Shown here: in pieces, positions 41,933-52,074 of the stretch
Position numbering within the stretch: the stretch's first letter is position 1
How the letters are laid out: each line of letters begins with the position of its first letter
Origin: Clostridia bacterium
GTDB lineage: Bacteria; Bacillota; Clostridia; Monoglobales; Monoglobaceae
Length of the DNA: 64,000 nt
Reading direction: 5' to 3'
NCBI GenBank assembly: GCA_017622215.1
Contig: JAGARO010000010.1
Coordinates: 1 to 64,000, forward strand
Notes under the pieces: generated by a model
Told to the model about the DNA's origin: nothing
What the model saw: only the letters and a program-made list of their open reading frames with translations
Database searches by the model: none
Position numbers and translations under genes: made by a program

Positions 41933-44668
41933 ATGAAAAAGGCATACGTAGTAACCCATACCCATTGGGACAGGGAATGGAGATATCCTGTATGGGAAAA
42001 CAGACAGTATTTAATAGATATGATAGATGAACTTCTTGAAATTCTTGATACACAGCCTGAATATTCATGCTTCTTAATGGACGGACAGTCTGTAATTATT
42101 GAGGATTATCTTGAATTTAAGCCTGAAAACAGAGAAAAGGTAGAGGGCTATATCAAGGCAGGCAAAATCGATGTTGGTCCTTGGTACACTCTTCCTGACC
42201 TTTATCCTGTTGCAGGGGAAAGTTTGGTAAGAAACCTTCTTAAAGGGGACAGACTTTCCAAAAAGCTCGGCAGACGCTTAAATGTTGCCCACGAGTCATT
42301 TGGCTGGGGACAGACTGCACAGTTCCCACAGATTTACAAAGGCTTCGGACTTAACTTTGTAGTTGTAGCGAAGAATGTTGCAAAGGACAGATGCCCGAAC
42401 TGTGAATTCCTTTGGGAAGCTCCAGACGGCACAAAGGTTTTTGCAACCCGTCTTGGCGAACACGCCAGAGCAAACTTCTTTATGAATGCATTTTTAGCTA
42501 TTACAACTGATAAGGATTATAACAGCAACGAATACTTTATGAAGATTGGTAAGGATGGACAGGTTTACCACGAAGCTGACGGAAAGGGCTATTGGGAGGA
42601 TTACTTTGTAATTCAGGATAATGGCAAAATCCACGAAGGCAGACTTAAACAGGCAGTTGAGCTTGCATGGAAGTCAATGGATGAAACAGTTCTCCCTGAA
42701 AACAGAATTTTGATGAACGGTTCAGACTCTTCAACTGCACAGCCACAGCTCGTTGAGATTATCAAAAAGGCACAGGAACTTTTCCCTGATATTGAGCTTA
42801 AGCTTTCAACTCTTGAAGAATATGTGGAAGATTTTGTAAAGCTTGTTGATGAAAATAAGCTTATAACAATCAAGGGTGAACTCCGTGATGGCCCTGCCTT
42901 TAAGTGCAGTGCAAACGCTCTTGCTACAAGACCAAGGATTAAGATTTTAAATAAGAGAGTTGAAAATACAATCTTCAAGTTTGCAGAACCACTTTCTGTA
43001 ATGGAAGATAAGTATAATAAGCCATTTATTGATAAGGCTGTAGATTATCTTCTCCTTTCACATCCACACGACAGTATCAATGGCGTTACACAGGATAAGA
43101 CTGTTGATGATACAATGTACAGACTTAATCAGGCTTTAGAACTTGCTGAGGCTGCGTCAAACACAGCTTGTAAGAATATAGTTAAAAATATTGATTTTTC
43201 AAAGTATGATAAAGAGGATATGCTTCTTGTACTCTTCAACACACTTCCATATAAGAGAAATGAAGTTGTAAAGCTTTATATTGATTTCCCTCAGGATATG
43301 AATGTATGGGAATTTGAGCTTTATGACGGCGATAAAAAGCTTGATTTCCAGGTTGTTTCAAGAAAGGAAGTTGTAACACCTGTATCTAACTTACATACAA
43401 GACCGCTTCCTTATGAGGTTGACCGCTTTGAAGTTATTGTTGAAACAGGAGAAATTCCTGCTATGGGCTATAAGACAATTAAGGCTGTTAAGACTAAGGA
43501 TTTAAACAGAAAGACTGTTTTCTGGCACGATATGCGTAAGTTTACAGGCAAGGAACTTATCACAGGCGTTAACACAATGGAAAATGAATTCATTGCTGTA
43601 AAGGTTGAAAATAACGGTACGGTTACACTTACTGAAAAGACCACAGGCAAGGTTTATACAAACCTTAACTATTTTGAGGAAACAGGAGACCAGGGTGACT
43701 ACTGGATTTACTATCCTCCATATCATAATAAGACATTTAATACTCTCGGCTCTAACGCTGAAATCTGGTATGAAGAAAATGGCGAGCTTTCAGCAACAAT
43801 CTGCGCAAAGGTAAAGATGAATGTTCCTGCCTTTGGTATTATAAATAAGAATATGGTACAGGGCGAAAGTAAGAGAAGTGATGAGCTTACAGAGATTGAA
43901 ATCGTTACATATTATACTCTTAAGAAGGGTGCTAAGGCTGTTGACGTTAAGACAGTTATAAATAACACAGCTATGGACCACCGTATGAGAGTTATGTTTG
44001 ATACAGGGATTGAAACTGAAATCGCAAAGAGTGCAGGTCATTTCTATGTTGATGAAAGAAGCACAGTTCCAGCCGGAGATAAGTATTATCCTGAAATGCA
44101 GACACTTCCAAAGGGCTATTTCACAACTCTTGAAAACGAAAAGGGAGGATTCTCTTTTGTAGATAATTCAACTTGTGAATATGAGGCAAATAAGGACGGT
44201 AAGCTTGCAATAACACTCTTCAGAGGCGTAAGAAATATTATCTGTACAGAGTTCAGAAGTGCAGGTGCATTCCCTCATGAAAATGGCGGACAGTCTTTAG
44301 GCGAGCTCACTTTTGAATATGCACTTTATCCATTTGCTAAAAACGAAACAGGTATGCTTGCAGAAAGAATTTCTGCTCCTGTTAAGAATGTGCAGACATC
44401 AGTAGGTTTAGGCACAGGAAAAGATAACGCATCATTCCTTGAAATCCCTGAAAGCCTTGTGCTTACAGCTCTTAAAAAGGCTGAAGACAGCGATAAGGTG
44501 ATTATAAGAGTTTATAATCCTACAAAGGAAACTGTAAGTGGCGAGTTCAAGTGCGAATTTAAGAACGCTAAAATCGTGAACCTGAACGAAGAATATGAGG
44601 CTGAAACTGACCTTAAGAATGTAACAGTAAAACCACATCAAATTTTAACAATTGAGGTAGAAAAATAA
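41933..44668 (+). CDS. alpha-mannosidase, GH38 family
   Basis: The 911-residue cytoplasmic enzyme (no signal peptide) removes alpha-mannose from glycans. It has the zinc-binding start HTHWDREW (residues 9-16), GPWYTLPDLYPVAGESLVRNL, and HPHDSINGVTQDK (about residue 380). The site where GH38 enzymes carry the catalytic aspartate, normally in DSFG or DPFG, reads ESFG (Glu121). It starts the operon with the HAD gene, which begins at its stop (TAATG). It may work with the GH31 and beta-helix enzymes on a shared glycan; that is inference. Confidence 0.9.
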   Translation: MKKAYVVTHTHWDREWRYPVWENRQYLIDMIDELLEILDTQPEYSCFLMDGQSVIIEDYLEFKPENREKVEGYIKAGKIDVGPWYTLPDLYPVAGESLVRNLLKGDRLSKKLGRRLNVAHESFGWGQTAQFPQIYKGFGLNFVVVAKNVAKDRCPNCEFLWEAPDGTKVFATRLGEHARANFFMNAFLAITTDKDYNSNEYFMKIGKDGQVYHEADGKGYWEDYFVIQDNGKIHEGRLKQAVELAWKSMDETVLPENRILMNGSDSSTAQPQLVEIIKKAQELFPDIELKLSTLEEYVEDFVKLVDENKLITIKGELRDGPAFKCSANALATRPRIKILNKRVENTIFKFAEPLSVMEDKYNKPFIDKAVDYLLLSHPHDSINGVTQDKTVDDTMYRLNQALELAEAASNTACKNIVKNIDFSKYDKEDMLLVLFNTLPYKRNEVVKLYIDFPQDMNVWEFELYDGDKKLDFQVVSRKEVVTPVSNLHTRPLPYEVDRFEVIVETGEIPAMGYKTIKAVKTKDLNRKTVFWHDMRKFTGKELITGVNTMENEFIAVKVENNGTVTLTEKTTGKVYTNLNYFEETGDQGDYWIYYPPYHNKTFNTLGSNAEIWYEENGELSATICAKVKMNVPAFGIINKNMVQGESKRSDELTEIEIVTYYTLKKGAKAVDVKTVINNTAMDHRMRVMFDTGIETEIAKSAGHFYVDERSTVPAGDKYYPEMQTLPKGYFTTLENEKGGFSFVDNSTCEYEANKDGKLAITLFRGVRNIICTEFRSAGAFPHENGGQSLGELTFEYALYPFAKNETGMLAERISAPVKNVQTSVGLGTGKDNASFLEIPESLVLTALKKAEDSDKVIIRVYNPTKETVSGEFKCEFKNAKIVNLNEEYEAETDLKNVTVKPHQILTIEVEK

Positions 44669-45594
44669 TGAACGAAATTTTAAAAAGTGATTTTTTTGAA
44701 ACAGGGAAAGATGGAGTTAAGAAAATCTGGACTCCTGACGATAAGAAGATTGATATAGTTGAGTTTGAGGATAAAAAACTCTGCTATGTTAAGAGCGGTA
44801 TGGGTTATCCTGCAATTTACCCAATGCACGAAACACATTTTGAGCCTAAGGCTGAAGCAATCCTTATGGATTTGGACGGAACATCTGTTCATAGCGAAAG
44901 CTTCTGGATGTGGGTAATTGAACAGACCACAGGAAGACTTTTAGGAAAGCCTGACTTTAAGAAAGAGGCAGAGGACGAGCCATTTATTTCAGGCCACTCC
45001 GTATCTGAGCATCTCCAGTATATGATTGATAAGTACGCTAAAGGCTCAAGCCTTGAACTTGCAAGACAGTACTATTTTGAAATTGTAAATTACGAAATGG
45101 ACGAAATCTTAAAGGGCAGAGGAAAGCAGGACGCATTTACTCCTGCACCGAACCTTAAGGAATTTTTAACAACAGTTAAAAATGAGGGAATTAAGATTGG
45201 TCTTGTTACAAGCGGACTTTATGAAAAGGCAATGCCTGAAATTATTTCAGCATTCAAACAGCTTGATATGGGTGACCCTGTTGACTTCTATGATTCAATC
45301 ATAACAGCAGGTCAGGCACTCCGCAAGGGCCAGACAGGTACTTTAGGTGAGCTTGCACCAAAGCCACATCCATGGCTTTACGCTGAAACCGCAAGAGTAG
45401 GCCTTGGAATTCCTTTTGAAAACAGACATAAGGTTATCGGTATCGAAGACTCCTCTGCAGGTGTAGTTTCAATTAAACTTGCAGGCTTTAGCTGTGTAGG
45501 CATTTCAGGGGGCAATATCGAACAGGCTGGCGTGGGCGACCTTTGTGATTATAAGATAAATAATCTTATGGAAATGCTTGATATAATTTTATAA
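44668..45594 (+). CDS. HAD-family hydrolase, beta-phosphoglucomutase-like
   Basis: The 308-residue protein has a 65-residue leading part of unknown role, then the HAD motif I MDLDGTSVHSE, motif II GLVTSG, and motif III with IGIEDSSAG. The order is that of sugar-phosphate phosphatases and beta-phosphoglucomutases. It is coupled to the mannosidase gene by a TAATG overlap. The target is probably a sugar phosphate released from glycans; uncertain. Confidence 0.88.
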   Translation: MNEILKSDFFETGKDGVKKIWTPDDKKIDIVEFEDKKLCYVKSGMGYPAIYPMHETHFEPKAEAILMDLDGTSVHSESFWMWVIEQTTGRLLGKPDFKKEAEDEPFISGHSVSEHLQYMIDKYAKGSSLELARQYYFEIVNYEMDEILKGRGKQDAFTPAPNLKEFLTTVKNEGIKIGLVTSGLYEKAMPEIISAFKQLDMGDPVDFYDSIITAGQALRKGQTGTLGELAPKPHPWLYAETARVGLGIPFENRHKVIGIEDSSAGVVSIKLAGFSCVGISGGNIEQAGVGDLCDYKINNLMEMLDIIL

Positions 45595-45597
45595 TAA

Positions 45598-45628
45598 GAA
45601 AACGGCAACTTGGATGTTGCCGTTTTTC
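45598..45628 (+). terminator. terminator of the GH38-HAD operon
   Basis: AAAACGGCAAC pairs with GTTGCCGTTTT around TTGGAT, then T residues. The next promoter's -35 begins right after it. Confidence 0.9.
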
Positions 45629-45656
45629 TTGACATTTTTTGTGGTTATGTTATAAT
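45629..45656 (+). promoter_or_regulatory. SigA-type promoter of the HPr-kinase-like gene
   Basis: TTGACA (45629-45634) and TATAAT (45651-45656) are 16 bases apart, 35 bases before the ATG. Confidence 0.85.
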
Positions 45657-45690
45657 TTTTATATCAAATTCATCGGGAGAATTTTAAATT

Positions 45691-46380
45691 ATGGTTGGAA
45701 TTTATGGGTTTGCAGACCTTAAATTTAAAATACATTATAATTACTCTTATTTTGAGAGGCTGGCAAAGGATTACAGGCTTGAGGGAGAGAATTTTGACGC
45801 TGAAATTTCTGTAACAGAAACTGAAATTCAGGCTGAAAATCTTGAGGGGACTTCGTCTGTAGACTATCTCGAAAGTCTTGCGATTTACAGAAAGGTTGCA
45901 GAGAAAATTATTGACTTTTCAGGTTTTTTAATGCACGGCGTAGTTGTAAATGCAGGAGGAAAGGGAGTTGCTTTTCTTGCCCGCTCAGGCACAGGTAAGT
46001 CCACTCATGCGTGGCTCTGGCAGGAACTTTTAGGGGAAAACCTTGTGATTATAAACGGAGATAAGCCATTAGTTCGGCTTATAGACGGCGAATTTTATGC
46101 CTATGGAACTCCTTATGCAGGGAAAGAAAATATTCATAAAAACGATAAAGTAAAGCTCACAGACGTTTTCTTTATAGAAAGAAACGAAAAGAACTTTGTA
46201 ACTCCTTGTGAGGACATCTTTAAGCGTCTGGCGCAGCAGATTTTTATCCCGAGAAATGAAAAGATGCTTAAAACCCTTGAACTTATTGATGCTTTTTCAA
46301 AAAAGGTAAAATTTCACGTAATTCATTGTAATAAGGATATTGAAGCAGCTAAAGTTGCATATAGCAAAATAAAAGACTAA
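45691..46380 (+). CDS. HPr-kinase/PEPCK-like P-loop protein
   Basis: The 229-residue protein has a C-terminal half like HPr kinase/phosphorylase and PEPCK-type P-loop proteins: MHGVVVNAGGKGVAFLARSG with P-loop SGTGKST, WLWQELLGENLVIINGDKP, and FFIERN. The N-terminal half (ISVTETEIQAENLEG) is not recognised. True HPr kinase is about 310 residues, so this is only a relative, such as the small ATPases of peptide-maturation clusters. The partner is unknown; a Crh-like protein is encoded at 7061. Confidence 0.75.
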   Translation: MVGIYGFADLKFKIHYNYSYFERLAKDYRLEGENFDAEISVTETEIQAENLEGTSSVDYLESLAIYRKVAEKIIDFSGFLMHGVVVNAGGKGVAFLARSGTGKSTHAWLWQELLGENLVIINGDKPLVRLIDGEFYAYGTPYAGKENIHKNDKVKLTDVFFIERNEKNFVTPCEDIFKRLAQQIFIPRNEKMLKTLELIDAFSKKVKFHVIHCNKDIEAAKVAYSKIKD

Positions 46381-46406
46381 TTCCCATTCGGAATTAGTCT
46401 TTTTTG
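46371..46406. terminator. bidirectional terminator between the P-loop gene and GH31
   Basis: GACTAATTCC pairs with GGAATTAGTC around CATTC (46375-46399), with A and T runs. The TAA of the plus-strand gene lies in the stem. Confidence 0.88.
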
Positions 46407-46410
46407 TGTC

Positions 46411-48765
46411 TTAAATTTCAGCACTTGTTACTTCGTGAATAGCGTCTTTAAGTTCAAACGGGAGACCTGTTGTCATAATCTTTGCAAATGCCATAGCAAA
46501 ATCAGTTTCGCCGATGATTCTGTTGTAAGCATCTTCCTTTAAGAAGTTAGCAGCAGAAGACTTTGCAAGAACATCAAAAATTTCTTTTTCAAGGTCAATC
46601 TTGCGAAGCTGAATAGCCTTGATTTCAACTGAAATTTCCTTGTCAGCCTCAAAGTTTTCGATGTAAATTAAAGTAGCTGTTTCTGTAATTTCAGCCTTAA
46701 ATTCAAGCTCCTTGCCAGCCTGCATTACCTTAATGCTGTCATAACTTTCAACATTTTCAAAAGAAAGAACATACTTTCTCTTTGGAGAAATTGCAAGGTT
46801 TCCGCGAGTTGAGATTGTGAAGTTTACGTCCTTGCCATACTTTAAGTTAAAGTCTGTATAGAGAATATCTCCCTTTTCAAAAACAGGCTCCTGTACGTCG
46901 TTGTCTTCATATAATGAGAAGCTGTTGTCAGCACCTGGGAAGATTTTAACTTCAAATCCCTCTGGGTTTGATGTATCGTTAATTTCGTCTGTAAGTATAG
47001 CAAGAGGAATAATACCGCCCGCCTTAACCATAACAGGAATATCATCAATTCCACGGTAGAGAGTATAGAACTTTCCACCCTTGTATCTCTTGTTTGTGAA
47101 GAGGTCGAACCAGTCGCCTTCAGGGAGATATGCGTTAGGGAATACAGCTGTATGTGTAACGTCGTCGAGCTTCTTTGTTACAGGCATAACAAGCATTTCC
47201 GTACCGAAGAAGAATTCGTTTCTGTTTGCATTGTTAATTGGAACTTCATAGAAAAGCGGAGCAACAAGTGGTTTACAATCTTTATGAGTACGTTCGTTCA
47301 TTGTATAGATATATGGGATAAGCTGATGTCTTAATCTCATATATTTTCTGAGAATGTGCTGTGCTCCAATTGACTTTGTCCAAGGCTCTTTCATAAGGAA
47401 TGGGTTGCTGCTTGAATGAAGTCTGAAAATAGGAGAGAAGATGCCGTACTGAATCCATCTTACGTGGAGTTCTTCGTCCTGCCAGCCGTTCATATGTCCG
47501 CCAATATCGTGGCTCCACCAGGAGTAGCCGATATTTGAAGCAGTTGATGTAAAGAATGGCTGGAAGTCAAGACAATTCCAGTTAATAGCAGTATCTCCTG
47601 AAAAACCGATTGGATATCTGTGGCTTCCCGGTCCTGCATAACGTGAGAATGTAAGAGCACGCTTATTGCCTCTTGAATTGTCTAAATAGTGGTAGTGGTT
47701 AAGCATCCAGAGTGGGTCAAGGCCAGGGATTTTTGTGGCATCGCCCTGCTGCCAGTCAAGCCACCAGAAGTCAACACCTTCATCTTCTAAAGGATGGTTA
47801 ACATACTTAAAGTATGCGTCAATAAACTTAGGGTCTGCAATATCAAATGCAACAGGCTCCTCGTTTTCTACGTCAACACCCATAGCCTCGCCGATTGCCT
47901 TATAGCACTGTTCGTAGGCACGGATACCTGATGCAGGATGCACGTTAAGAGCATTTTTAAGGTGGTTGTCAGCGAGGAATTTAAGGAAACCAACGTGGTC
48001 AGGGAATAATTCCTTGTTCCAGGTAAATCCAGTCCAACCGCTTCCGTATTTCTTTGGAATATCAACAATGTGCCAGTCCATATCGATGATTGCAACAGAG
48101 AATGGATAGCCCTCTTCTTTGAATCTGTTGATAAGTCCCATATATTCTTCCTGAGTATATTTATGGTATCTGCTCCACCAGTTACCAAGCGCAAAACGAG
48201 GTACAAGAGGAGTAGGACCTGTAAGCTTGTAGAAGTCCTTAAGACAGCCATAATAGTCAGTTCCGTATGTGAAAACATACATATCAATATTGTTGTTTAC
48301 TCTTGGAACAACAGTATTATCTTCGTTGAGAATTGAAGTTTTTGAATCGTCAATAATTCCCACCTGGAAAACGCTCATAATACTTGGTTCAAGAGGAACT
48401 TCGCCGTTTGTAGCGTCAAGAGTTCTGACTGTACCAGGGAGAGTTCCCGTAGGATTGCCATAGTACCAGGTCTCTGACGTATCAATTCTGTGGATGTTGA
48501 GTGTGTTCTTTGAGAATGGTTTTTTATAGTATGTAAGAATGAATCTTGATGTTGAGATAACAATTTTTTCTTCTGTATCCTTAACAGTAAACTTCGGAAC
48601 ATCAAAATCACGGTTAATTACAGTCTGTGTAGCACGATCCTCGAACTGTCCCTCTTCGGAATATTCAAGTCTTATAAGGTTCTCGGTAAGAACAGTAAAA
48701 CGCCATTTGTCGCCCTGAACAATGGCTTCTTTCTTGCTTTTTGGTGTAAGTTTAAGCTTATCCAT
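46411..48765 (-). CDS. GH31 alpha-glucosidase-type enzyme
   Basis: The 784-residue cytoplasmic protein belongs to GH31. It has WYYGNPTGTLPG near the start, the barrel with WWLDWQQGD (nucleophile Asp in WLDW), GFSGDTAINW (acid/base Asp) and the further motif WWSHDIGGHM. It acts on alpha-glucosides or related sugars. ATG at 48765 has GAGGTG upstream and is preferred over GTG 48774, which overlaps that site. It is convergent to the P-loop gene and stands alone. Confidence 0.93.
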   Translation of the reverse strand: MDKLKLTPKSKKEAIVQGDKWRFTVLTENLIRLEYSEEGQFEDRATQTVINRDFDVPKFTVKDTEEKIVISTSRFILTYYKKPFSKNTLNIHRIDTSETWYYGNPTGTLPGTVRTLDATNGEVPLEPSIMSVFQVGIIDDSKTSILNEDNTVVPRVNNNIDMYVFTYGTDYYGCLKDFYKLTGPTPLVPRFALGNWWSRYHKYTQEEYMGLINRFKEEGYPFSVAIIDMDWHIVDIPKKYGSGWTGFTWNKELFPDHVGFLKFLADNHLKNALNVHPASGIRAYEQCYKAIGEAMGVDVENEEPVAFDIADPKFIDAYFKYVNHPLEDEGVDFWWLDWQQGDATKIPGLDPLWMLNHYHYLDNSRGNKRALTFSRYAGPGSHRYPIGFSGDTAINWNCLDFQPFFTSTASNIGYSWWSHDIGGHMNGWQDEELHVRWIQYGIFSPIFRLHSSSNPFLMKEPWTKSIGAQHILRKYMRLRHQLIPYIYTMNERTHKDCKPLVAPLFYEVPINNANRNEFFFGTEMLVMPVTKKLDDVTHTAVFPNAYLPEGDWFDLFTNKRYKGGKFYTLYRGIDDIPVMVKAGGIIPLAILTDEINDTSNPEGFEVKIFPGADNSFSLYEDNDVQEPVFEKGDILYTDFNLKYGKDVNFTISTRGNLAISPKRKYVLSFENVESYDSIKVMQAGKELEFKAEITETATLIYIENFEADKEISVEIKAIQLRKIDLEKEIFDVLAKSSAANFLKEDAYNRIIGETDFAMAFAKIMTTGLPFELKDAIHEVTSAEI

Positions 48766-48827
48766 AGGTATCACCTCAAATGATAAAATTGTAATTTCAT
48801 TTTAGCATATATATATTTTATGTCAAT

Positions 48828-48860
48828 AAAAAACCAACAATTTCTTGTTGGTTTTTTTCT
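48828..48860 (-). terminator. terminator of topA
   Basis: On the minus strand AAAAACCAAC and GTTGGTTTTTT pair around a short loop directly after the topA stop. Confidence 0.88.
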
Positions 48861-50960
48861 TTATTTTTTCTTTTCAATTTCAGTTTTACAGTCCTCGTTT
48901 GAGCATACCCATTTAATTGGACCTCTGCCCCTGAAAGGACGTTTTTTCATAATCATGCTTCCGCACTTCGGACACTTTTCGTTAGTAGGCTCGTCCCAGG
49001 AAATAAAGCCACAATCCCTGCCCTTTTCACAGCAGTAATATGTCTTTCCCTTAGGAGATTTTCTAACCTGAATTTTGCCTCCGCAGTTTGGACAGCTAAC
49101 GTCAAGCTCAGGCACGATTGACTTTGTGTTCTTACACTCAGGGTATCCCGGACAGGCAAGGAACTTGCCGAATCTGCCCTGCTTAAATACCATAAGTCGT
49201 CCGCACTTTTCACAGGCAACGTCAGATACCTCATCTTCAAGTTCAATCTCGCCGATTTTGTCTTCAGCGTCCTTTAATGACTTGTCAAACGGACCGTAGA
49301 AATCAGTTAAAATTGATGTCCATTCTGTATCACCGTCTTCAATTGTATCAAGCTTTTCTTCCATATTTGCAGTAAATTCAACATTTACAATATCGGAGAA
49401 ATGCTCTTCCATAAGCTCAGTAACAATTCGTCCAAGCTCAGTTGGGTAGAGGGTTTTACCCTCTCTGCCAACATAACCTCTTGCGGTTATAGTTGTTATT
49501 GTAGGGGTGTAGGTAGAAGGTCTGCCGATACCGTCTTCTTCCATAGCCTTAACAAGAGAAGCTTCTGTGTAACGAAGAGGTGGCTGTGTGAAGTGCTGTC
49601 TTGGAGCAAGCTCCTTAAGCTTAAGCTCTTCTCTCTCACTGATGTTCGGGATTTTTCCTTCTTTTTCGTCCTCAATATCTTTTGATTCAATATAAACAGC
49701 CATAAAGCCGTCGAACTTAACAGTAGAACCTGTTGCTGTTAAGAGATGCTTTTTGTCTGCAACAATTTCAATTTTAACTGTGTCTAAAACAGCGTTAGAC
49801 ATCTGGCAGGCAACAAATCTGTTCCAGATAAGACGGTAAAGCTTGTATAAATCAGGCTTTAAGCTTTCCTTAAGCTTTTCAGGTGAATACTGCATAGAAG
49901 TAGGTCTGATTGCTTCGTGAGCGTCCTGAGCAGCCTTTTTAGTCTTGTAGAACTTTGGTGTTTTTGGTACATAGCTGTCGCCGTAGGTTGCACCGATGAA
50001 TGCACGACATTCGGACTGTGCATCAGTGGAAATACGAAGTGAGTCAGTTCTCATATAGGTAATGCGTCCCATTTCGTAAAGCTGCTGTGCTGCAACCATA
50101 GTACGCTTTGTTGTAAAGCCAAGCTTTCTTGCTGCCTCCTGCTGGAGTGTACTTGTTGTAAATGGCGGAGCAGGCTGACGCATTTTTTCGCTTTTCTGCA
50201 CAGACTCTGCAACGTAGGTTGCCTTTGAAAGCTCTTCTGCAATAGCAGTTGCAGATGCTTCATTTGTAATATCAGTCTTTTTCTTACCCACAGGTCCCTG
50301 ATACTTTGCAATAAAAGGAGTTTTGCCCTGACTGTTGGTAAGCTTTGCCTCGATTGTCCAGTATTCCTCTGAATTAAAGGCTTCAATTTCCTTTTCCTTG
50401 TCAACTATAAGCTTTGTAACAGCAGACTGAACACGGCCTGCAGACAAGCCTTTTTTAACCTTTTTCCAAAGGAGCGGACTGATTTTATAGCCCACGATTC
50501 TGTCGAGAACACGGCGAGCCTGCTGGGCGTCAACTAAATCCATATTTATACTGCGAGGGGCAGTAATTGCCTCTTTAACAGCATTTTTGGTAATCTCGTT
50601 AAAAGTAATTCTGCAATCCGACTGAGGGTCAATGCCTAAGATTGATGCAAGGTGCCATGAAATTGCTTCTCCTTCACGGTCGGGATCGGCTGCCAGATAA
50701 ACTTTGGCTGCGTTCTTTGTTTCCTTTTTCAGCTTTGAAATAAGGTCGCCCTTGCCACGGATTGTGATATAGTGAGGCTCAAAATTCTTTTCAATGTCAA
50801 TACCAATCTGGCTCTTTGGAAGGTCTCTTAAATGTCCCATAGATGCCATAACGTTATAGCTTGTACCGAGATATTTTTTAATTGTTTCTGCCTTGGCAGG
50901 AGACTCAACTATTACAAGATTTTTTTTCTTGGGTGCCTTTTTAGTAGTTGCTGGTGGCAT
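48861..50960 (-). CDS. topA: DNA topoisomerase I
   Basis: TopA relaxes negative supercoils. The 699-residue protein has the Toprim domain (LVIVESPAKAETIKKYLG, AADPDREGEAISWHL), the active-site tyrosine in GRITYMRTDS, and three C-terminal four-cysteine zinc fingers (CEKCGRLM...CPGYPEC, CPNCGGKI...CEKGRDC, CPKCGSMI...CSNEDC). Complete. It starts 2 bases after dprA, so the two are translated from one transcript. Confidence 0.97.
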   Translation of the reverse strand: MPPATTKKAPKKKNLVIVESPAKAETIKKYLGTSYNVMASMGHLRDLPKSQIGIDIEKNFEPHYITIRGKGDLISKLKKETKNAAKVYLAADPDREGEAISWHLASILGIDPQSDCRITFNEITKNAVKEAITAPRSINMDLVDAQQARRVLDRIVGYKISPLLWKKVKKGLSAGRVQSAVTKLIVDKEKEIEAFNSEEYWTIEAKLTNSQGKTPFIAKYQGPVGKKKTDITNEASATAIAEELSKATYVAESVQKSEKMRQPAPPFTTSTLQQEAARKLGFTTKRTMVAAQQLYEMGRITYMRTDSLRISTDAQSECRAFIGATYGDSYVPKTPKFYKTKKAAQDAHEAIRPTSMQYSPEKLKESLKPDLYKLYRLIWNRFVACQMSNAVLDTVKIEIVADKKHLLTATGSTVKFDGFMAVYIESKDIEDEKEGKIPNISEREELKLKELAPRQHFTQPPLRYTEASLVKAMEEDGIGRPSTYTPTITTITARGYVGREGKTLYPTELGRIVTELMEEHFSDIVNVEFTANMEEKLDTIEDGDTEWTSILTDFYGPFDKSLKDAEDKIGEIELEDEVSDVACEKCGRLMVFKQGRFGKFLACPGYPECKNTKSIVPELDVSCPNCGGKIQVRKSPKGKTYYCCEKGRDCGFISWDEPTNEKCPKCGSMIMKKRPFRGRGPIKWVCSNEDCKTEIEKKK

Positions 50961-50962
50961 AT

Positions 50963-52066
50963 TTAACCTCCGATTAAGATGTATTTTCCGCCGGCTTCCT
51001 GAGATAAAACCCCGTCAATTGTAAGAAGCATAAGCTTCCCTGACAGAGTTCCTATATCAATGTTACAACCACTGATTATATCATTTATATAGGCGAAACC
51101 GCCGTTATTTTCGATGAATTTAATTATTTCATCCTCAAGGTTGTCTCCCTGGGAAATTTTGTCTTTTGAACATCCTGATATGTGTGAGAGACCATTGTCT
51201 AAGAGTTCAGGATAAAGTGTTGCGTAAGAACTTACTATGTCATAAGTATTTGTTACAATTCTCGCTCCGTCAGCAATAAGACTGTTTGGGAGTTCAGAAT
51301 TTGAGAGAACAGGACTGCCTGGAACAGCAAATATGTCCCTGTTGTTGTCCCTTGCCATTTTAGCGGAGATACTTGTACCGCTGGCAATTTTACCTTCGCA
51401 GACCACGGTTGCATAGGAAAGACCAGTTAATATTCTGTTTCTCTGGGGATAGAGGTATTTACCTCCTGAAAAGCCGGGAGGTCTTTCAGAGATGACCATA
51501 CCATTTTCTAAAATTTGGTCATACAGCTGTCGGTTTATTGCAGGATAAGGTCTGTCGACTCCACCTGCTAAAACAGCCACGGTTTTGTTCCCTGATTTAA
51601 GTGCACCTTTGTGAGCCGCCCCGTCAGTCCCCATAGCCATTCCTGATACAACAACCATTCCGCATTTACCAAGGTCATGTCCCAAAGTTTCGGCATATCT
51701 TACACCGAAGTCAGAGGGAGTTCTTGTACCTACAACTGAGATACAGAAGTATTTGTTAAGGTTAAGCCTTTCACCTTTGGTAAAAAGTATCCTCGGCGGA
51801 CAGTCAATGTGTCTGAGTAAGTCAGGATACTCATGGTCGTTAAAAGAGAGAATGCGAATATCCTGCTCCTTACAACGCTGAATAAGTGATTCTGCTTTTT
51901 CAAAAGATTTGTCAGGGCCCTTTAGACCAAACAGCTTTGTTTTTTCAACATCAAAAAAGTTTGTTGTATATAAGTTTTCAGCAGAACCAAAGGTTTCGAT
52001 GCTTTTGTTAATAAGTTCAGGCTCAAAGTTACAGACAGTAACAAGCCATAAATCATATTTATCCAT
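50963..52066 (-). CDS. dprA: DNA processing protein DprA
   Basis: DprA loads RecA on incoming single-stranded DNA during natural transformation. The 367-residue protein has the Rossmann-like core (VVGTRTPSDFGVRYAETLG, VVVSGMAMGTDGAAHKGAL, YPQRNRILTGLS, VPGSPVLSNSELPNSLIADGA), plus a C-terminal winged-helix-like tail. Together with comF and the ComEA-like gene in this window it hints at competence or at DNA acceptance, but many non-competent bacteria also keep dprA. It lies between trmH and topA. Confidence 0.95.
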   Translation of the reverse strand: MDKYDLWLVTVCNFEPELINKSIETFGSAENLYTTNFFDVEKTKLFGLKGPDKSFEKAESLIQRCKEQDIRILSFNDHEYPDLLRHIDCPPRILFTKGERLNLNKYFCISVVGTRTPSDFGVRYAETLGHDLGKCGMVVVSGMAMGTDGAAHKGALKSGNKTVAVLAGGVDRPYPAINRQLYDQILENGMVISERPPGFSGGKYLYPQRNRILTGLSYATVVCEGKIASGTSISAKMARDNNRDIFAVPGSPVLSNSELPNSLIADGARIVTNTYDIVSSYATLYPELLDNGLSHISGCSKDKISQGDNLEDEIIKFIENNGGFAYINDIISGCNIDIGTLSGKLMLLTIDGVLSQEAGGKYILIGG

Positions 52067-52074
52067 AGTATTCC

